Positions 7,214 through 15,165 of a stretch of 23,245 nucleotides of DNA are shown piece by piece. The DNA is from a virus. A program made the position numbers and the translations under genes. Numbering within the stretch: position 1 is the stretch's first letter; the number at the start of each line of letters is the position of its first letter. The stretch covers positions 1-23,245 of IMG/VR virus record IMGVR_UViG_3300021964_009509, one strand, 5' to 3'. The notes under the pieces are model-generated. The model worked only from the letters and a program-made list of their open reading frames with translations, was not told where the DNA came from and did no database searches.

Positions 7214-8026
7214 TTACAAAAGTCCCTTGTCCATCAGTATCTCCACAGCGGTGCCGTTGGCGAACTCCTCGGGAGTGAACTGCTGATAGGCCAGGCTGTA
7301 TAACCATGGTTCCGGACCACCGTAGTAGGGGTTCTCTATGTCTGACAACTCAGTTCCCGCCACGTCTGTTGCGAAACTCTTCTCATGACAGAACACCGGA
7401 ACCCCTTCACACATGGCCTCCACCGCCGCTATGCTACAACTGGTCACAACACACCAGGCCTCCTTGAGGTCCTCGGATAGGGGCACCTTGGCCTCACTTG
7501 GCCCTGATGTACCCCTGCCCCTAGGCTTGTGTCGAAGTCGGATGGGCCTGTCTGTGTATCTCTTGATCTGTTCAATGGTCTCGTTTGTCCAATTCGGTTG
7601 GTCTATGTATGCGTTTATCCCTGCCGAGCTGGGACACACCAACACATATTTGCCAGCAAACGATGGTGCCTTGATCTTGATCCCAAACTTCTCGAATCTA
7701 TCTGGCTTGCAGTCTTTGATGAAAGGAACATGTATGGAATTCTTACAGATGCGCCAGTAGTGGTTGTCTGGCTTTAAGTTGCTGTTGTCAAATCTTCCAA
7801 AATATGGAGTGTCTGTGAACCAGTACCAATGGTTACGGGCTTCTAACTTCTTGATCATCTCCCTGTTGTTGCCAACGAATCCCCAGAACATGCTGTTGCT
7901 CACAGGGTCATTTTCTACGGTGTTGTCCAATTTCGTAATCTGTTCAGGCCAGGATTTCTCCACTCCGTCAAACACTTCCCAGGCCTTGCTGTTTTTATTA
8001 TTAAATGGTGCGTAGATTGTTAGCAT
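7214..8026 (-). CDS. KpsC/KpsS-like glycosyltransferase, paralog A
   Basis: A 270-residue member of a four-copy family in this island. The C-terminal half has the GT-B signature VVTSCSIAAVEAMCEGVPVF, matching the conserved Ser-x(4)-Glu-Ala...Gly-x-Pro pattern of capsule synthesis (KpsC/KpsS) and CDP-glycerol transferase-like proteins. A shared tail follows, YSLAYQQFTPEEFANGTA. The N-terminal half (NHWYWFTDTPYFG, then DRFEKFGIKIK) aligns by eye with paralog B. The RPHP motif of paralogs C and D is changed to LRHKPRG here. The start overlaps the SGNH gene by 26 bases. Unlike its methyltransferase neighbours, its base composition is similar to the replication genes. A sugar-transfer role is inferred; donor and acceptor are unknown. 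Confidence 0.7.
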   Translation of the reverse strand: MLTIYAPFNNKNSKAWEVFDGVEKSWPEQITKLDNTVENDPVSNSMFWGFVGNNREMIKKLEARNHWYWFTDTPYFGRFDNSNLKPDNHYWRICKNSIHVPFIKDCKPDRFEKFGIKIKAPSFAGKYVLVCPSSAGINAYIDQPNWTNETIEQIKRYTDRPIRLRHKPRGRGTSGPSEAKVPLSEDLKEAWCVVTSCSIAAVEAMCEGVPVFCHEKSFATDVAGTELSDIENPYYGGPEPWLYSLAYQQFTPEEFANGTAVEILMDKGLL

Positions 8027-8693
8027 CTATAAAATCCTTTAACTGATTTGCCCATTCGCCGTGTCCTTTGGCGTTAGGGTGAGGATCTCCTGGTTTACAA
8101 TGTTGATTGTTTTTAACTGTGTAATCAAAATGACTTGTCTCCGGACGAAAAAATCTTTTCTTTTTTATAGTATCAAATAATAATTTGACATCGGGGTTCG
8201 TAATTGTGGCATCAGATAAGGTGTTGTAAAACACGTAAGGATATTTCTTGTTCTCAAAATAGTCCTGTAAATCTAATAATCCTAGGATAGATTCTACCTG
8301 GGTCATTTGTTCCAGATCAGCTCCTGTTGTAAACAAATATTTTATGAAGGATTGTGTGTGATTATTTCGATTCGGATCCCACGTCTTCCACGTGGTAGTC
8401 ATTGATGGAAATTTGTGTGCTTTGTATCCGTCATTGGTGGGATAGTCAAATCTATTACCACCACTAGATCCTATCAGGAAAAAACAATCTGAGGCTTTTT
8501 CCGGAAACTTTTCGCACCATGCCCTTGTGGTCCACATTAATCTCTTGGATCCCCTTCCGCCGTTGGCAAGGTTCACTTCTATGTCTAAGTCCATGAGTTT
8601 GGCCAGTTCCATACCACAATGAGTCCATACATTATCTCGTGGACGCATGGTGAGAAACGAACAACCGTTTATGAACATCTTGGAAATCGCCAT
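8001..8693 (-). CDS. SGNH/GDSL-type hydrolase
   Basis: A 230-residue SGNH-fold protein and the first gene of the leftward arm. The catalytic Ser is in FINGCSFL (S12, block I). LANGGRGSKRL carries the Gly of block II, FFLIGSSGGNR supplies a block III Gly-x-Asn, and DPHPNAKGH near the end gives the Asp203-x-x-His-type pair, here Asp203 and His205 (block V). Enzymes of this kind add or remove acyl groups, often acetate, on sugars and lipids, so it may edit acetylation of the island's glycan. No signal peptide is visible, so it should act in the cytoplasm. No Shine-Dalgarno site precedes the ATG. The promoter read at 8700-8728 would start the RNA at or next to the ATG. Confidence 0.78.
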   Translation of the reverse strand: MAISKMFINGCSFLTMRPRDNVWTHCGMELAKLMDLDIEVNLANGGRGSKRLMWTTRAWCEKFPEKASDCFFLIGSSGGNRFDYPTNDGYKAHKFPSMTTTWKTWDPNRNNHTQSFIKYLFTTGADLEQMTQVESILGLLDLQDYFENKKYPYVFYNTLSDATITNPDVKLLFDTIKKKRFFRPETSHFDYTVKNNQHCKPGDPHPNAKGHGEWANQLKDFIDANNLRTI

Positions 8694-8709
8694 ACGATAA
8701 TTATATATT
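8680..8709 (+). promoter_or_regulatory. possible sigma-70 promoter of the rightward arm
   Basis: TTGGAA (8680-8685) and TATATT (8704-8709) are 18 bases apart and would start RNA near 8716, just upstream of the GT61 ATG at 8722. Matches to consensus are 4/6 and 5/6. The -35 lies inside the divergent SGNH gene. The area is AT-rich, which lowers certainty. Confidence 0.4.
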
Positions 8710-8728
8710 AATTATTTCATTATGCCAA
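8700..8728 (-). promoter_or_regulatory. sigma-70 promoter of the leftward arm
   Basis: Read on the minus strand, TTGGCA (8723-8728) and TATAAT (8700-8705) are separated by exactly 17 bases: a perfect -10, a 5/6 -35 and the ideal spacer. The expected start is about 7 bases after the -10, at or next to the A of the SGNH ATG (8693), suggesting a leaderless mRNA. The -35 lies within the first codons of the divergent GT61 gene. Confidence 0.6.
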
Positions 8729-9807
8729 TGGTTAAGAACATCAATTCTCTGAAATACTTCATCGATCGTTTTCCCATGATTGATAGTGGATACGAGTACT
8801 CAGTCAATTACCATAAGGATATAAATCCAAATTTCAAATCGTTGCCCACTTTCATGGCAGAATTCTTTGATTGTCGAACACACAGTTGCCCACTGTTGCT
8901 GACCAATGAGGATCATCTGATCACTAATCATGTGTGGAACCTCACACACAAGAGCAGGAACAAACCAGATAAGACGCACGGACTGTGGAAGAACTGGGGT
9001 GACCATGTGGAGATCGACCTACCTCCCGTAGCCAGGCAGTTCAACGAGACCTACACCTACGTGTGGTTGCCCATAGATGAGGACAGCGCTAACAACCCAT
9101 GGCACATATGGATGGACGTGATATCCAAGTTCCGATTGATTGAGAAGAGGTGGTCCACCAACTTCGCCAAATACGTGTTTGTGCTTTCGAACCCCAGCAA
9201 TTATTTTGACAAGGTGGCAAAGGAGTTCTTCTCGGAAATGAAGTACATGGTGATGCCAAAGAACGAGACTTGGCAGTTCAAACACATGATCGTGCCCAGC
9301 CTCAGCAATCACAACGACGGAGTGATCACACCACACCTGGCACCATGGCTTAGGGTGATGAAAAACATACTGAAGGTCGGATCTGAAAGAAAGAGGAAGA
9401 TCTTTGTGTCACGTGAGGACGCCAAGACCAGGAAACTGGTAAACGCTGAAAAACTGTTGCTGGCTCTCAAGGGGTGGGAGACCGTGATGCTGGAAAATTT
9501 ATCAATCGAAGAACAGGTAAGGTGTTTCTCAGAGGCATCTCACGTGGTGTCAACCCATGGTGCGGGACTGACCAATCTGCTTTGGTGTGAACCTGGAACA
9601 AAAGTGATCGAGATACAGGATCCAAACATGATAAGAAAGAAAGTGTATCCTGTACTATCATACCAGTTGGGACTAGAACACGAGTTGTACCTAGCAAAGA
9701 CCATACCCATAAAGACACAAGGAGCAAAACCAGAGGGTGTGAAAAGATTGAATGACCTAATTAATTTTGAAGTGGATATAGTAGATTTTATCAAACATAT
9801 AGATTAA
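8722..9807 (+). CDS. GT61 (DUF563) family glycosyltransferase
   Basis: A 361-residue glycosyltransferase of family 61. The diagnostic block is KIFVSREDAKTRKL (about residues 234-247), followed by the helix ENLSIEEQVRCFSEASHVV and the signature STHGAGLTNLLWCEPGTKVI near residues 275-294. In this family the HGAGL segment lies at the nucleotide-sugar site. The central region (PWHIWMDVISKFRLIEKRW) matches the DUF563 layout. It is the first gene of the rightward arm and diverges from the SGNH gene across 28 bases. Most of the gene has backbone-like composition, turning AT-rich near the 3' end. A gap of 61 bases before gmd contains no clear gene or promoter. Confidence 0.85.
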   Translation: MPMVKNINSLKYFIDRFPMIDSGYEYSVNYHKDINPNFKSLPTFMAEFFDCRTHSCPLLLTNEDHLITNHVWNLTHKSRNKPDKTHGLWKNWGDHVEIDLPPVARQFNETYTYVWLPIDEDSANNPWHIWMDVISKFRLIEKRWSTNFAKYVFVLSNPSNYFDKVAKEFFSEMKYMVMPKNETWQFKHMIVPSLSNHNDGVITPHLAPWLRVMKNILKVGSERKRKIFVSREDAKTRKLVNAEKLLLALKGWETVMLENLSIEEQVRCFSEASHVVSTHGAGLTNLLWCEPGTKVIEIQDPNMIRKKVYPVLSYQLGLEHELYLAKTIPIKTQGAKPEGVKRLNDLINFEVDIVDFIKHID

Positions 9808-9868
9808 TATAAACAAAAACTAACTTAGAAAAATATACCAAGGGTCTAAATCTACATAATTATAGTAA

Positions 9869-10852
9869 ATGAAAAAAATTGCTTTCGTAACAGGAATGAC
9901 CGGACAGGACGGTCCTTATCTTGCAAAACATCTTTTATCACATGACTATAAAGTGTATGGATTGGTAAAAAGATACAGCAACCCAAACCTTTCAAATCTT
10001 ACATACCTAGGCATCGAAAACGATGTAGAACTCGTGACAGGAGATATTACGGACGACGCGAACATGAACCACTTGATTAGATCTATTCGCCCAAACGAAT
10101 TCTATAACCTGGCGGCACAAAGTTTTGTTGGTGCTAGTTGGGATCTCAACAAACAGACCACTGAAGTAAATGCAGTGGGTGTGTTGAACATACTGAATGC
10201 GATCGTGAGTCAAAATCCTACCACAAGGTTCTATCAAGCAAGTACCAGTGAACTTTATGGTAATGCCAACATTGACGGGTTACAGGATGAAAAGACTCCA
10301 TTCCATCCACGTTCACCGTATGGTGTATCTAAACTATATGCATACTGGATGACAGTGAACTTTAGAGAGAGTTACAGCATTCATGCTTCAAATGGTATAT
10401 TGTTTAATCACGAATCGCCTATCAGGGGTAAGGAATTCGTAACAAGAAAGATAACAGATGGTGTGGCCAAAATTAAATTGGGTCTTGCTAAAAAATTAAC
10501 ACTCGGTAACTTGGACGCCAAAAGAGACTGGGGATTCGCTGGAGATTTCGTTGAGGCCATGTACACTATGGTGCAACAAAAAGATCCAGGTGATTACGTT
10601 ATTTGTACAGGAGTACAGCACTCGATAAGAGAATTACTAACACATGCTTTTTCCACAGTGGGTGTTGAAAACTGGGAGCAATATGTAGAATCGGATCCTC
10701 GTTTCAAACGTCCAGCAGAAGTGCATGCCCTACACGGATCTTACAACAAAGCCAAAGAAAAACTGGGCTGGGAACCAAAAACCTCATTCAAAGACATGAT
10801 TGCCTTGATGGTCAACGAGGACATCAAACGACTGTCAAATGATTTACGTTAG
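9869..10852 (+). CDS. gmd: GDP-mannose 4,6-dehydratase
   Basis: Gmd converts GDP-D-mannose to GDP-4-keto-6-deoxy-D-mannose, the precursor of GDP-fucose, GDP-rhamnose and GDP-perosamine. The 327-residue product (E. coli Gmd has 373) begins with the NADP-binding loop TGMTGQDG (8-15). It carries the catalytic set T126/E128 in STSELYG and Y151xxxK155 in SPYGVSKLYAYW. Two Gmd-specific blocks are present almost unchanged: FNHESPIRGKEFVTRKI and LGNLDAKRDWGFAGDFVEAMY. No enzyme for the next step (fucose synthase, reductase or aminotransferase) is in the window, so the ketosugar must be used by host enzymes or by genes elsewhere. The last 14 bases overlap paralog B. The gene is AT-rich. Confidence 0.95.
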   Translation: MKKIAFVTGMTGQDGPYLAKHLLSHDYKVYGLVKRYSNPNLSNLTYLGIENDVELVTGDITDDANMNHLIRSIRPNEFYNLAAQSFVGASWDLNKQTTEVNAVGVLNILNAIVSQNPTTRFYQASTSELYGNANIDGLQDEKTPFHPRSPYGVSKLYAYWMTVNFRESYSIHASNGILFNHESPIRGKEFVTRKITDGVAKIKLGLAKKLTLGNLDAKRDWGFAGDFVEAMYTMVQQKDPGDYVICTGVQHSIRELLTHAFSTVGVENWEQYVESDPRFKRPAEVHALHGSYNKAKEKLGWEPKTSFKDMIALMVNEDIKRLSNDLR

Positions 10853-11654
10853 TTCAACTAATAGACAACTCACAGAAAAATATGTCGATTGGGCCTCGCA
10901 AGGTTTACCCAATTCTAAAAAACTACAACCTTTAGAAATTATTTCTAAAACTGATTGCACCAAAACAGTTATATTTGGCGTGCTAAGGGGAACACATTTA
11001 GTATACAGATGGGCAGAAAAAAACAAAATTGATTTCTATTACATGGACAGGCCATACTGGGGCGAGACGAGGAACATGCCCTACTATGTGAGAATTGCGA
11101 AAAACAATCATTTGAAAAATTGGTTCGAAGAACGACCCAGCGATAGGTTTGAGAAAAGTTTTCCGTGGCCAATCAGACCATGGAAGAAAGACGGAAAAAA
11201 TATTGTGGTGTGTCCACCCTCGAACGCCATGAAGGAATTTTTCGGAGTACATGATTGGTTAGACAACACAATTAAGACCTTGCGAGTCAACACAGACAGA
11301 CCAATCATAGTAAAAAACAAAGGGTACAATCCCATAATAGGTCGTGATAAAAATGGTGGTTACATTGTTACAGGAAAAGATAACATACCTCCCAGCCCAC
11401 TTATTGACTGGGATGACACCTATGCTGTGGTAACCTACAATTCAAATATCAGTCTAGAAGCAACGACGAGGGGTATTCCATGTTTTACGGACGTACATAA
11501 TGCGTGTGCTCCTATATCAGAAACCGATTTTTCAAAGATTGAAACACCTAAATACCCTGATAGAGAACCGTTATACTACTCGATGGCCTATGGACAATTT
11601 ACAGCAGAAGAGATGCGAAACGGATACGCATGGGGAGTATTAGATGGACGTTGA
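10839..11654 (+). CDS. KpsC/KpsS-like glycosyltransferase, paralog B
   Basis: A 271-residue homologue of paralog A in the same family. By-eye landmarks in the same order are FYYMDRPYWG, DRFEKSFPWPIRPWKK, NIVVCPPSNAMKEFFG, TDRPIIVKNKG, then the GT-B signature VVTYNSNISLEATTRGIPCF and the shared tail YSMAYGQFTAEEMRNGYA. As in A, the His-Pro of the RPHP motif is not kept (here NKGYNP). The ATG lies 14 bases inside the end of gmd, and the end overlaps paralog C by 11 bases, so all three genes are cotranslated. The sequence is AT-rich, unlike paralog A, so the copies did not arise by a very recent local duplication. Predicted sugar transferase; donor unknown, possibly the Gmd-derived GDP-sugar. 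Confidence 0.68.
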   Translation: MIYVSSTNRQLTEKYVDWASQGLPNSKKLQPLEIISKTDCTKTVIFGVLRGTHLVYRWAEKNKIDFYYMDRPYWGETRNMPYYVRIAKNNHLKNWFEERPSDRFEKSFPWPIRPWKKDGKNIVVCPPSNAMKEFFGVHDWLDNTIKTLRVNTDRPIIVKNKGYNPIIGRDKNGGYIVTGKDNIPPSPLIDWDDTYAVVTYNSNISLEATTRGIPCFTDVHNACAPISETDFSKIETPKYPDREPLYYSMAYGQFTAEEMRNGYAWGVLDGR

Positions 11655-12624
11655 AATATTCAGAAGGACAGTGAAAGATCGCAGACGTGGTGCCAGTTGG
11701 GACCTACTTCAACACATGGCAGAAGGCATACGAGCCGTTGGCGACAATCCCATAATGGTCAACGAAAATATGACCGGTGATTGGCAACCCAACGAGATGG
11801 AGCCCACAACCCCAATCGGTTGTATGTTTGGGTATGGGGGTACCAATCAAATGCATCACACCAAAGGACGTAGACGAGACCTAGTGGAACGTGCGAAGAA
11901 AAAAGGAATCAAGATAATAACGTTTGATGGTGGATTACTTTCTAGTTTTGGCAATGTACACGGGCCCAAACACCATTGGAGAGTTTCGTTGTTTTCACCC
12001 ATGAACAATGGCGACTTCTTGTCAGACAATAGTCCACCGGATAGATGGGAGGCCGCAAAGTCTAGATGGAACGTTAAAAATGAACCATGGCGGAAATCCA
12101 ACCAGGATGATCCGATTATGTTTGTTCTACAACCCAGAGACAACTGGAGCATGAACGAGCTTGATCCAATAGAGTGGTTCCATGGGGTGTATGAAAAACT
12201 AAGGCCTGCAACAGATAGAAAATTTATCGTGAGACCACATCCTAACCATGTTGTTCACATCGAAAACAGAATGGGTGAGTTCCCGGAAGATGTTGAAGTA
12301 GTAATAGGACAAAAATATTTTAATGGAGACGAAAAAAAATACTACAGATTTAATTACCAAGAGGCAATATCTAATTGTCATGCCGTTGTTACACACAATT
12401 CAACTGCTGGTGTGGATTCGTGTGTTCGTGGAATTCCCACCTTCAATACCTCAGACCTCGCACTTAGTTGGCCGGTGGCAAACAAAGATCTAAACAATAT
12501 AGAAACGCCCGAATATCCCGATAGGACTCAATGGCTTTACGATCTTGGATACAAATTATGGAGCGAAGAAGAAATAAGAGATGGCACAGTGTTTAAAAGA
12601 TTCAAAGATAAGTTGGGACTGTAA
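11644..12624 (+). CDS. KpsC/KpsS-like glycosyltransferase, paralog C
   Basis: At 326 residues, the longest member of the four-copy family. The first 55 residues (RTVKDRRRGASWDLLQHMAE) resemble the first Rossmann half of a GT-B enzyme. GIKIITFDGGLLSSFG occupies the position of TDTPYFG in paralog A. The motif FIVRPHPNH is intact, as in capsule Kdo-transferase-like proteins, followed by VVTHNSTAGVDSCVRGIPTF and the tail YDLGYKLWSEEEIRDGTV. The start lies 11 bases inside paralog B, and the TAA overlaps the ATG of the amidotransferase gene. Role inferred as sugar transfer within the same pathway. Confidence 0.68.
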   Translation: MDVEIFRRTVKDRRRGASWDLLQHMAEGIRAVGDNPIMVNENMTGDWQPNEMEPTTPIGCMFGYGGTNQMHHTKGRRRDLVERAKKKGIKIITFDGGLLSSFGNVHGPKHHWRVSLFSPMNNGDFLSDNSPPDRWEAAKSRWNVKNEPWRKSNQDDPIMFVLQPRDNWSMNELDPIEWFHGVYEKLRPATDRKFIVRPHPNHVVHIENRMGEFPEDVEVVIGQKYFNGDEKKYYRFNYQEAISNCHAVVTHNSTAGVDSCVRGIPTFNTSDLALSWPVANKDLNNIETPEYPDRTQWLYDLGYKLWSEEEIRDGTVFKRFKDKLGL

Positions 12625-14252
12625 TGTGTGGTATCTACGGCATAACCGAACACAATCCAACATTTATAAAACAGTTTATAGATATATGTGAGCACAGGGG
12701 GCCAGATGGTTCGAGCATTTGGCATGACGAAAAAGTGACCTTGGGTCATAACTTGTTGAGCATAATGGGTGAACCAGGCAATGCAACACAACCATGGACG
12801 ACACCTAAAGGAAACAAACTGGTTTATAATGGAGAAATCTTCAACTACTACGAACTGAAGGAGAAGTACAAAGAGTTCACGGACACTACAGGTTGCGACA
12901 CAGAACTACTCGCTTGGGGACTAGACAAGTTTGGCATAGCATTTATTAATGAGATGGATTCCATGCATGGCTTCGCCTACTATGAACTCGATAAGAACAC
13001 ACTCACATTGAGTAGAGATCATGCGGGTGTAAAACCTGTTTACTACGCAGAGATCAAAGAAGGATTAGTATTTGGTTCTGAGATCAAAGGAATGCTTGAT
13101 AAAGTTCCTGGTAGTAGGAAGCAGGACAAACTTGCGATGGGGTGCATGACCACCACAGGGCTGAATCCCTTACGTAATACTTTTTTTACAGGTATAAAAA
13201 AACTACTTGCAGGCGAAACTATTGTCTATGACATAGCAAAAAAGAAAATCACAAACACAAAAAGAGTATTCATAAAACCTAATTCGAATAAAAAATTTAT
13301 TCCTGAAGAATTTAGAACAATGGCCAGAAAATCTATAAAAATGGCCAGCATCGGAAGAAGGAAAATTGGCGTGTTCTTGAGTGGTGGGTTGGATTCGAGT
13401 CTGGTGGCATACGAACTTAAAAATGTTCTAAGCGAGGTGAACACTTTTACAAACAGGATGGAACCAAATTACATTCATCCAAAGGATGGTGATCACAACG
13501 AGGATGCCAACTGTGCTAAGGTGTTGGCCACGGTGAACAAGTTCAATCATACCGAAGTAATCATCACTCCCGAAATAGCAAAACAGTACTGGGACGATTC
13601 CATATATTACATAGAGCAACCTGTTTACAATCCAAGTCTCTCAATGTATTGTTACACTAATAAAATTTTACACGATAACGGCATAGTGGTCACAATGGCC
13701 GGAGACATGGGCGATGAGGTGTTGGGCGGTTATCCTAAATACTGGAAACTGAGGAAAGAGGAGTTCAAAAGTTGGGCTGACATTATAGATAAATGGATCA
13801 ACAGGATAAAAAGACCAATAAAAGTATATGACAAAATAGTGTTACGAGATGAACTACTTAAATGTTATCCTGACGATTTATGGAATCCGGTGGACCCCAT
13901 AGGTTCCTACATGGCCCTCGATTGTGTTGCACAGGTTCCTGAAGAATTTTTAATGAGGAACGACAAATACGGAATGGCATATAGCATGGAAGGACGTTTT
14001 CCATTAGCGACAAAAACATTCATGCAGTACTGCATGGATATTCACAGTGACGAGAAGATTGGGGGAACAAAAAACGATACAAAACTTTTGACCAAAATTG
14101 CGTACAAAGGATTGTTACCAGATGTAATCATAAACAAAATGAAAACGGGGTGGACTGTACCACTACAGCACTGGTGGAATAAATCAAGTAAAGCAAATAT
14201 ACCAACAATGATTGTGAGTGATTGGATTAAAAAATACAACATGATCGATTAG
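12624..14252 (+). CDS. asnB: glutamine-hydrolysing asparagine synthetase-type amidotransferase
   Basis: A 542-residue two-domain amidotransferase. The N-terminal class II glutaminase has the nucleophile Cys2 exposed after Met removal (MCGIYG), then EHRGPDGS, NGEIFNYYEL and RDHAGVKPVYYAE. The C-terminal synthetase domain has the ATP PP-loop FLSGGLDSS (about residue 250), MAGDMGDEVLGGY and GRFPLA. Length matches E. coli AsnB (554), and all key motifs are present. Free asparagine synthesis is possible, but inside a polysaccharide operon the closer parallel is the AsnB-like proteins of O-antigen clusters that amidate uronic-acid sugars. It begins at TAATG overlapping paralog C; a 16-base gap with no clear signal follows. 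AT-rich. Confidence 0.9.
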   Translation: MCGIYGITEHNPTFIKQFIDICEHRGPDGSSIWHDEKVTLGHNLLSIMGEPGNATQPWTTPKGNKLVYNGEIFNYYELKEKYKEFTDTTGCDTELLAWGLDKFGIAFINEMDSMHGFAYYELDKNTLTLSRDHAGVKPVYYAEIKEGLVFGSEIKGMLDKVPGSRKQDKLAMGCMTTTGLNPLRNTFFTGIKKLLAGETIVYDIAKKKITNTKRVFIKPNSNKKFIPEEFRTMARKSIKMASIGRRKIGVFLSGGLDSSLVAYELKNVLSEVNTFTNRMEPNYIHPKDGDHNEDANCAKVLATVNKFNHTEVIITPEIAKQYWDDSIYYIEQPVYNPSLSMYCYTNKILHDNGIVVTMAGDMGDEVLGGYPKYWKLRKEEFKSWADIIDKWINRIKRPIKVYDKIVLRDELLKCYPDDLWNPVDPIGSYMALDCVAQVPEEFLMRNDKYGMAYSMEGRFPLATKTFMQYCMDIHSDEKIGGTKNDTKLLTKIAYKGLLPDVIINKMKTGWTVPLQHWWNKSSKANIPTMIVSDWIKKYNMID

Positions 14253-14268
14253 ATTAAATACCGCTGGA

Positions 14269-15165
14269 ATGAAAATAAAAGTCATAACCTCCTACAAACC
14301 GGGCACATGGAATGCTTATGCCAAACGTGCGGTGGATAGTGTACTAAAATATTGGCCCGATGATATCATTGTTGCTGTATATCATGAAGACCAACCACAG
14401 GATGTATTTGAACACCCTAGGGTAGAATGGTATGATGCTCACGTGGTGCAACCTGAACTACTCAAATTCAAGAACAAACACAAAGATGATCCAGTGGCCA
14501 ATGGCGAACTACAGGAGATACCGGGAGGTGTAAGAAGGCCTGCTGAACTTCAGAAAAAAGGAGGACTTGATAAAAATAAAGGATCGTTCTTATGGAATGC
14601 AGTGCGTTTTTCAAATAAAGTTTTTTGCGTCACACATGCACTAAAAAACTCCCACGGATACGATTACATTATTTGGCTAGACGCGGATACCTATACATTC
14701 AGAGATATGCCAAAAAGTTTTTTAGAAAACTTACTGCCCAAAGACACCATGATAACATATCTAGGACGCGAAAATCCAAACCTCAAAGACGGCGGCAAGT
14801 ATCCCGAGTGTGGATTTGTTGGCTACAACATGAATAATCCCGAAATAAAAAATCTCAGTAATGATTGGGAAAAAATGTATGTAACGGATGAGATGTTTAA
14901 ATTGCTAGAATGGACAGATTGTGCTACATTATGGTACCTCGCAAAGAAATACCAAAGAGAGAAAAACATAAAGATAAACGATATCGGCTACTGGAAAGGT
15001 GTGAAAGGACATCATGTTTTCATCAACAGCGAGTTAGGATTATACATAGATCATATGAAAGGTGATCGTAAAGAAGCAGGAAAGAGCAGACGTAATGACT
15101 TTAGACCACAATCTTTAGAAGCCATAAAAGATTTACACAATCTAGATTATTGGAAAAAAGTTTAA
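14269..15165 (+). CDS. GT-A-fold glycosyltransferase
   Basis: A 298-residue protein that looks like a GT-A glycosyltransferase. It begins with the strand-loop MKIKVITSYKPGTWNAYAKRA and carries the metal-binding motif YIIWLDADTYTF (D138, D140). A conserved-looking GGKYPECGFVGYN follows, where such enzymes contact the acceptor, and HHVFINSELGLYIDHMKG near the end contains the His expected for metal and diphosphate contact. I cannot assign the CAZy family. It sits between the amidotransferase and paralog D, with its TAA overlapping the ATG of paralog D. It is AT-rich, but the following genes return to backbone composition, so the edge of the foreign segment probably lies at its 3' end. Confidence 0.75.
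   Translation: MKIKVITSYKPGTWNAYAKRAVDSVLKYWPDDIIVAVYHEDQPQDVFEHPRVEWYDAHVVQPELLKFKNKHKDDPVANGELQEIPGGVRRPAELQKKGGLDKNKGSFLWNAVRFSNKVFCVTHALKNSHGYDYIIWLDADTYTFRDMPKSFLENLLPKDTMITYLGRENPNLKDGGKYPECGFVGYNMNNPEIKNLSNDWEKMYVTDEMFKLLEWTDCATLWYLAKKYQREKNIKINDIGYWKGVKGHHVFINSELGLYIDHMKGDRKEAGKSRRNDFRPQSLEAIKDLHNLDYWKKV

Noticed and set aside
14253-14261. GATTAAATA as a late promoter before the GT-A gene
   Set aside because: It differs from TATAAATA, overlaps nothing conserved, and would start RNA almost at the ATG.
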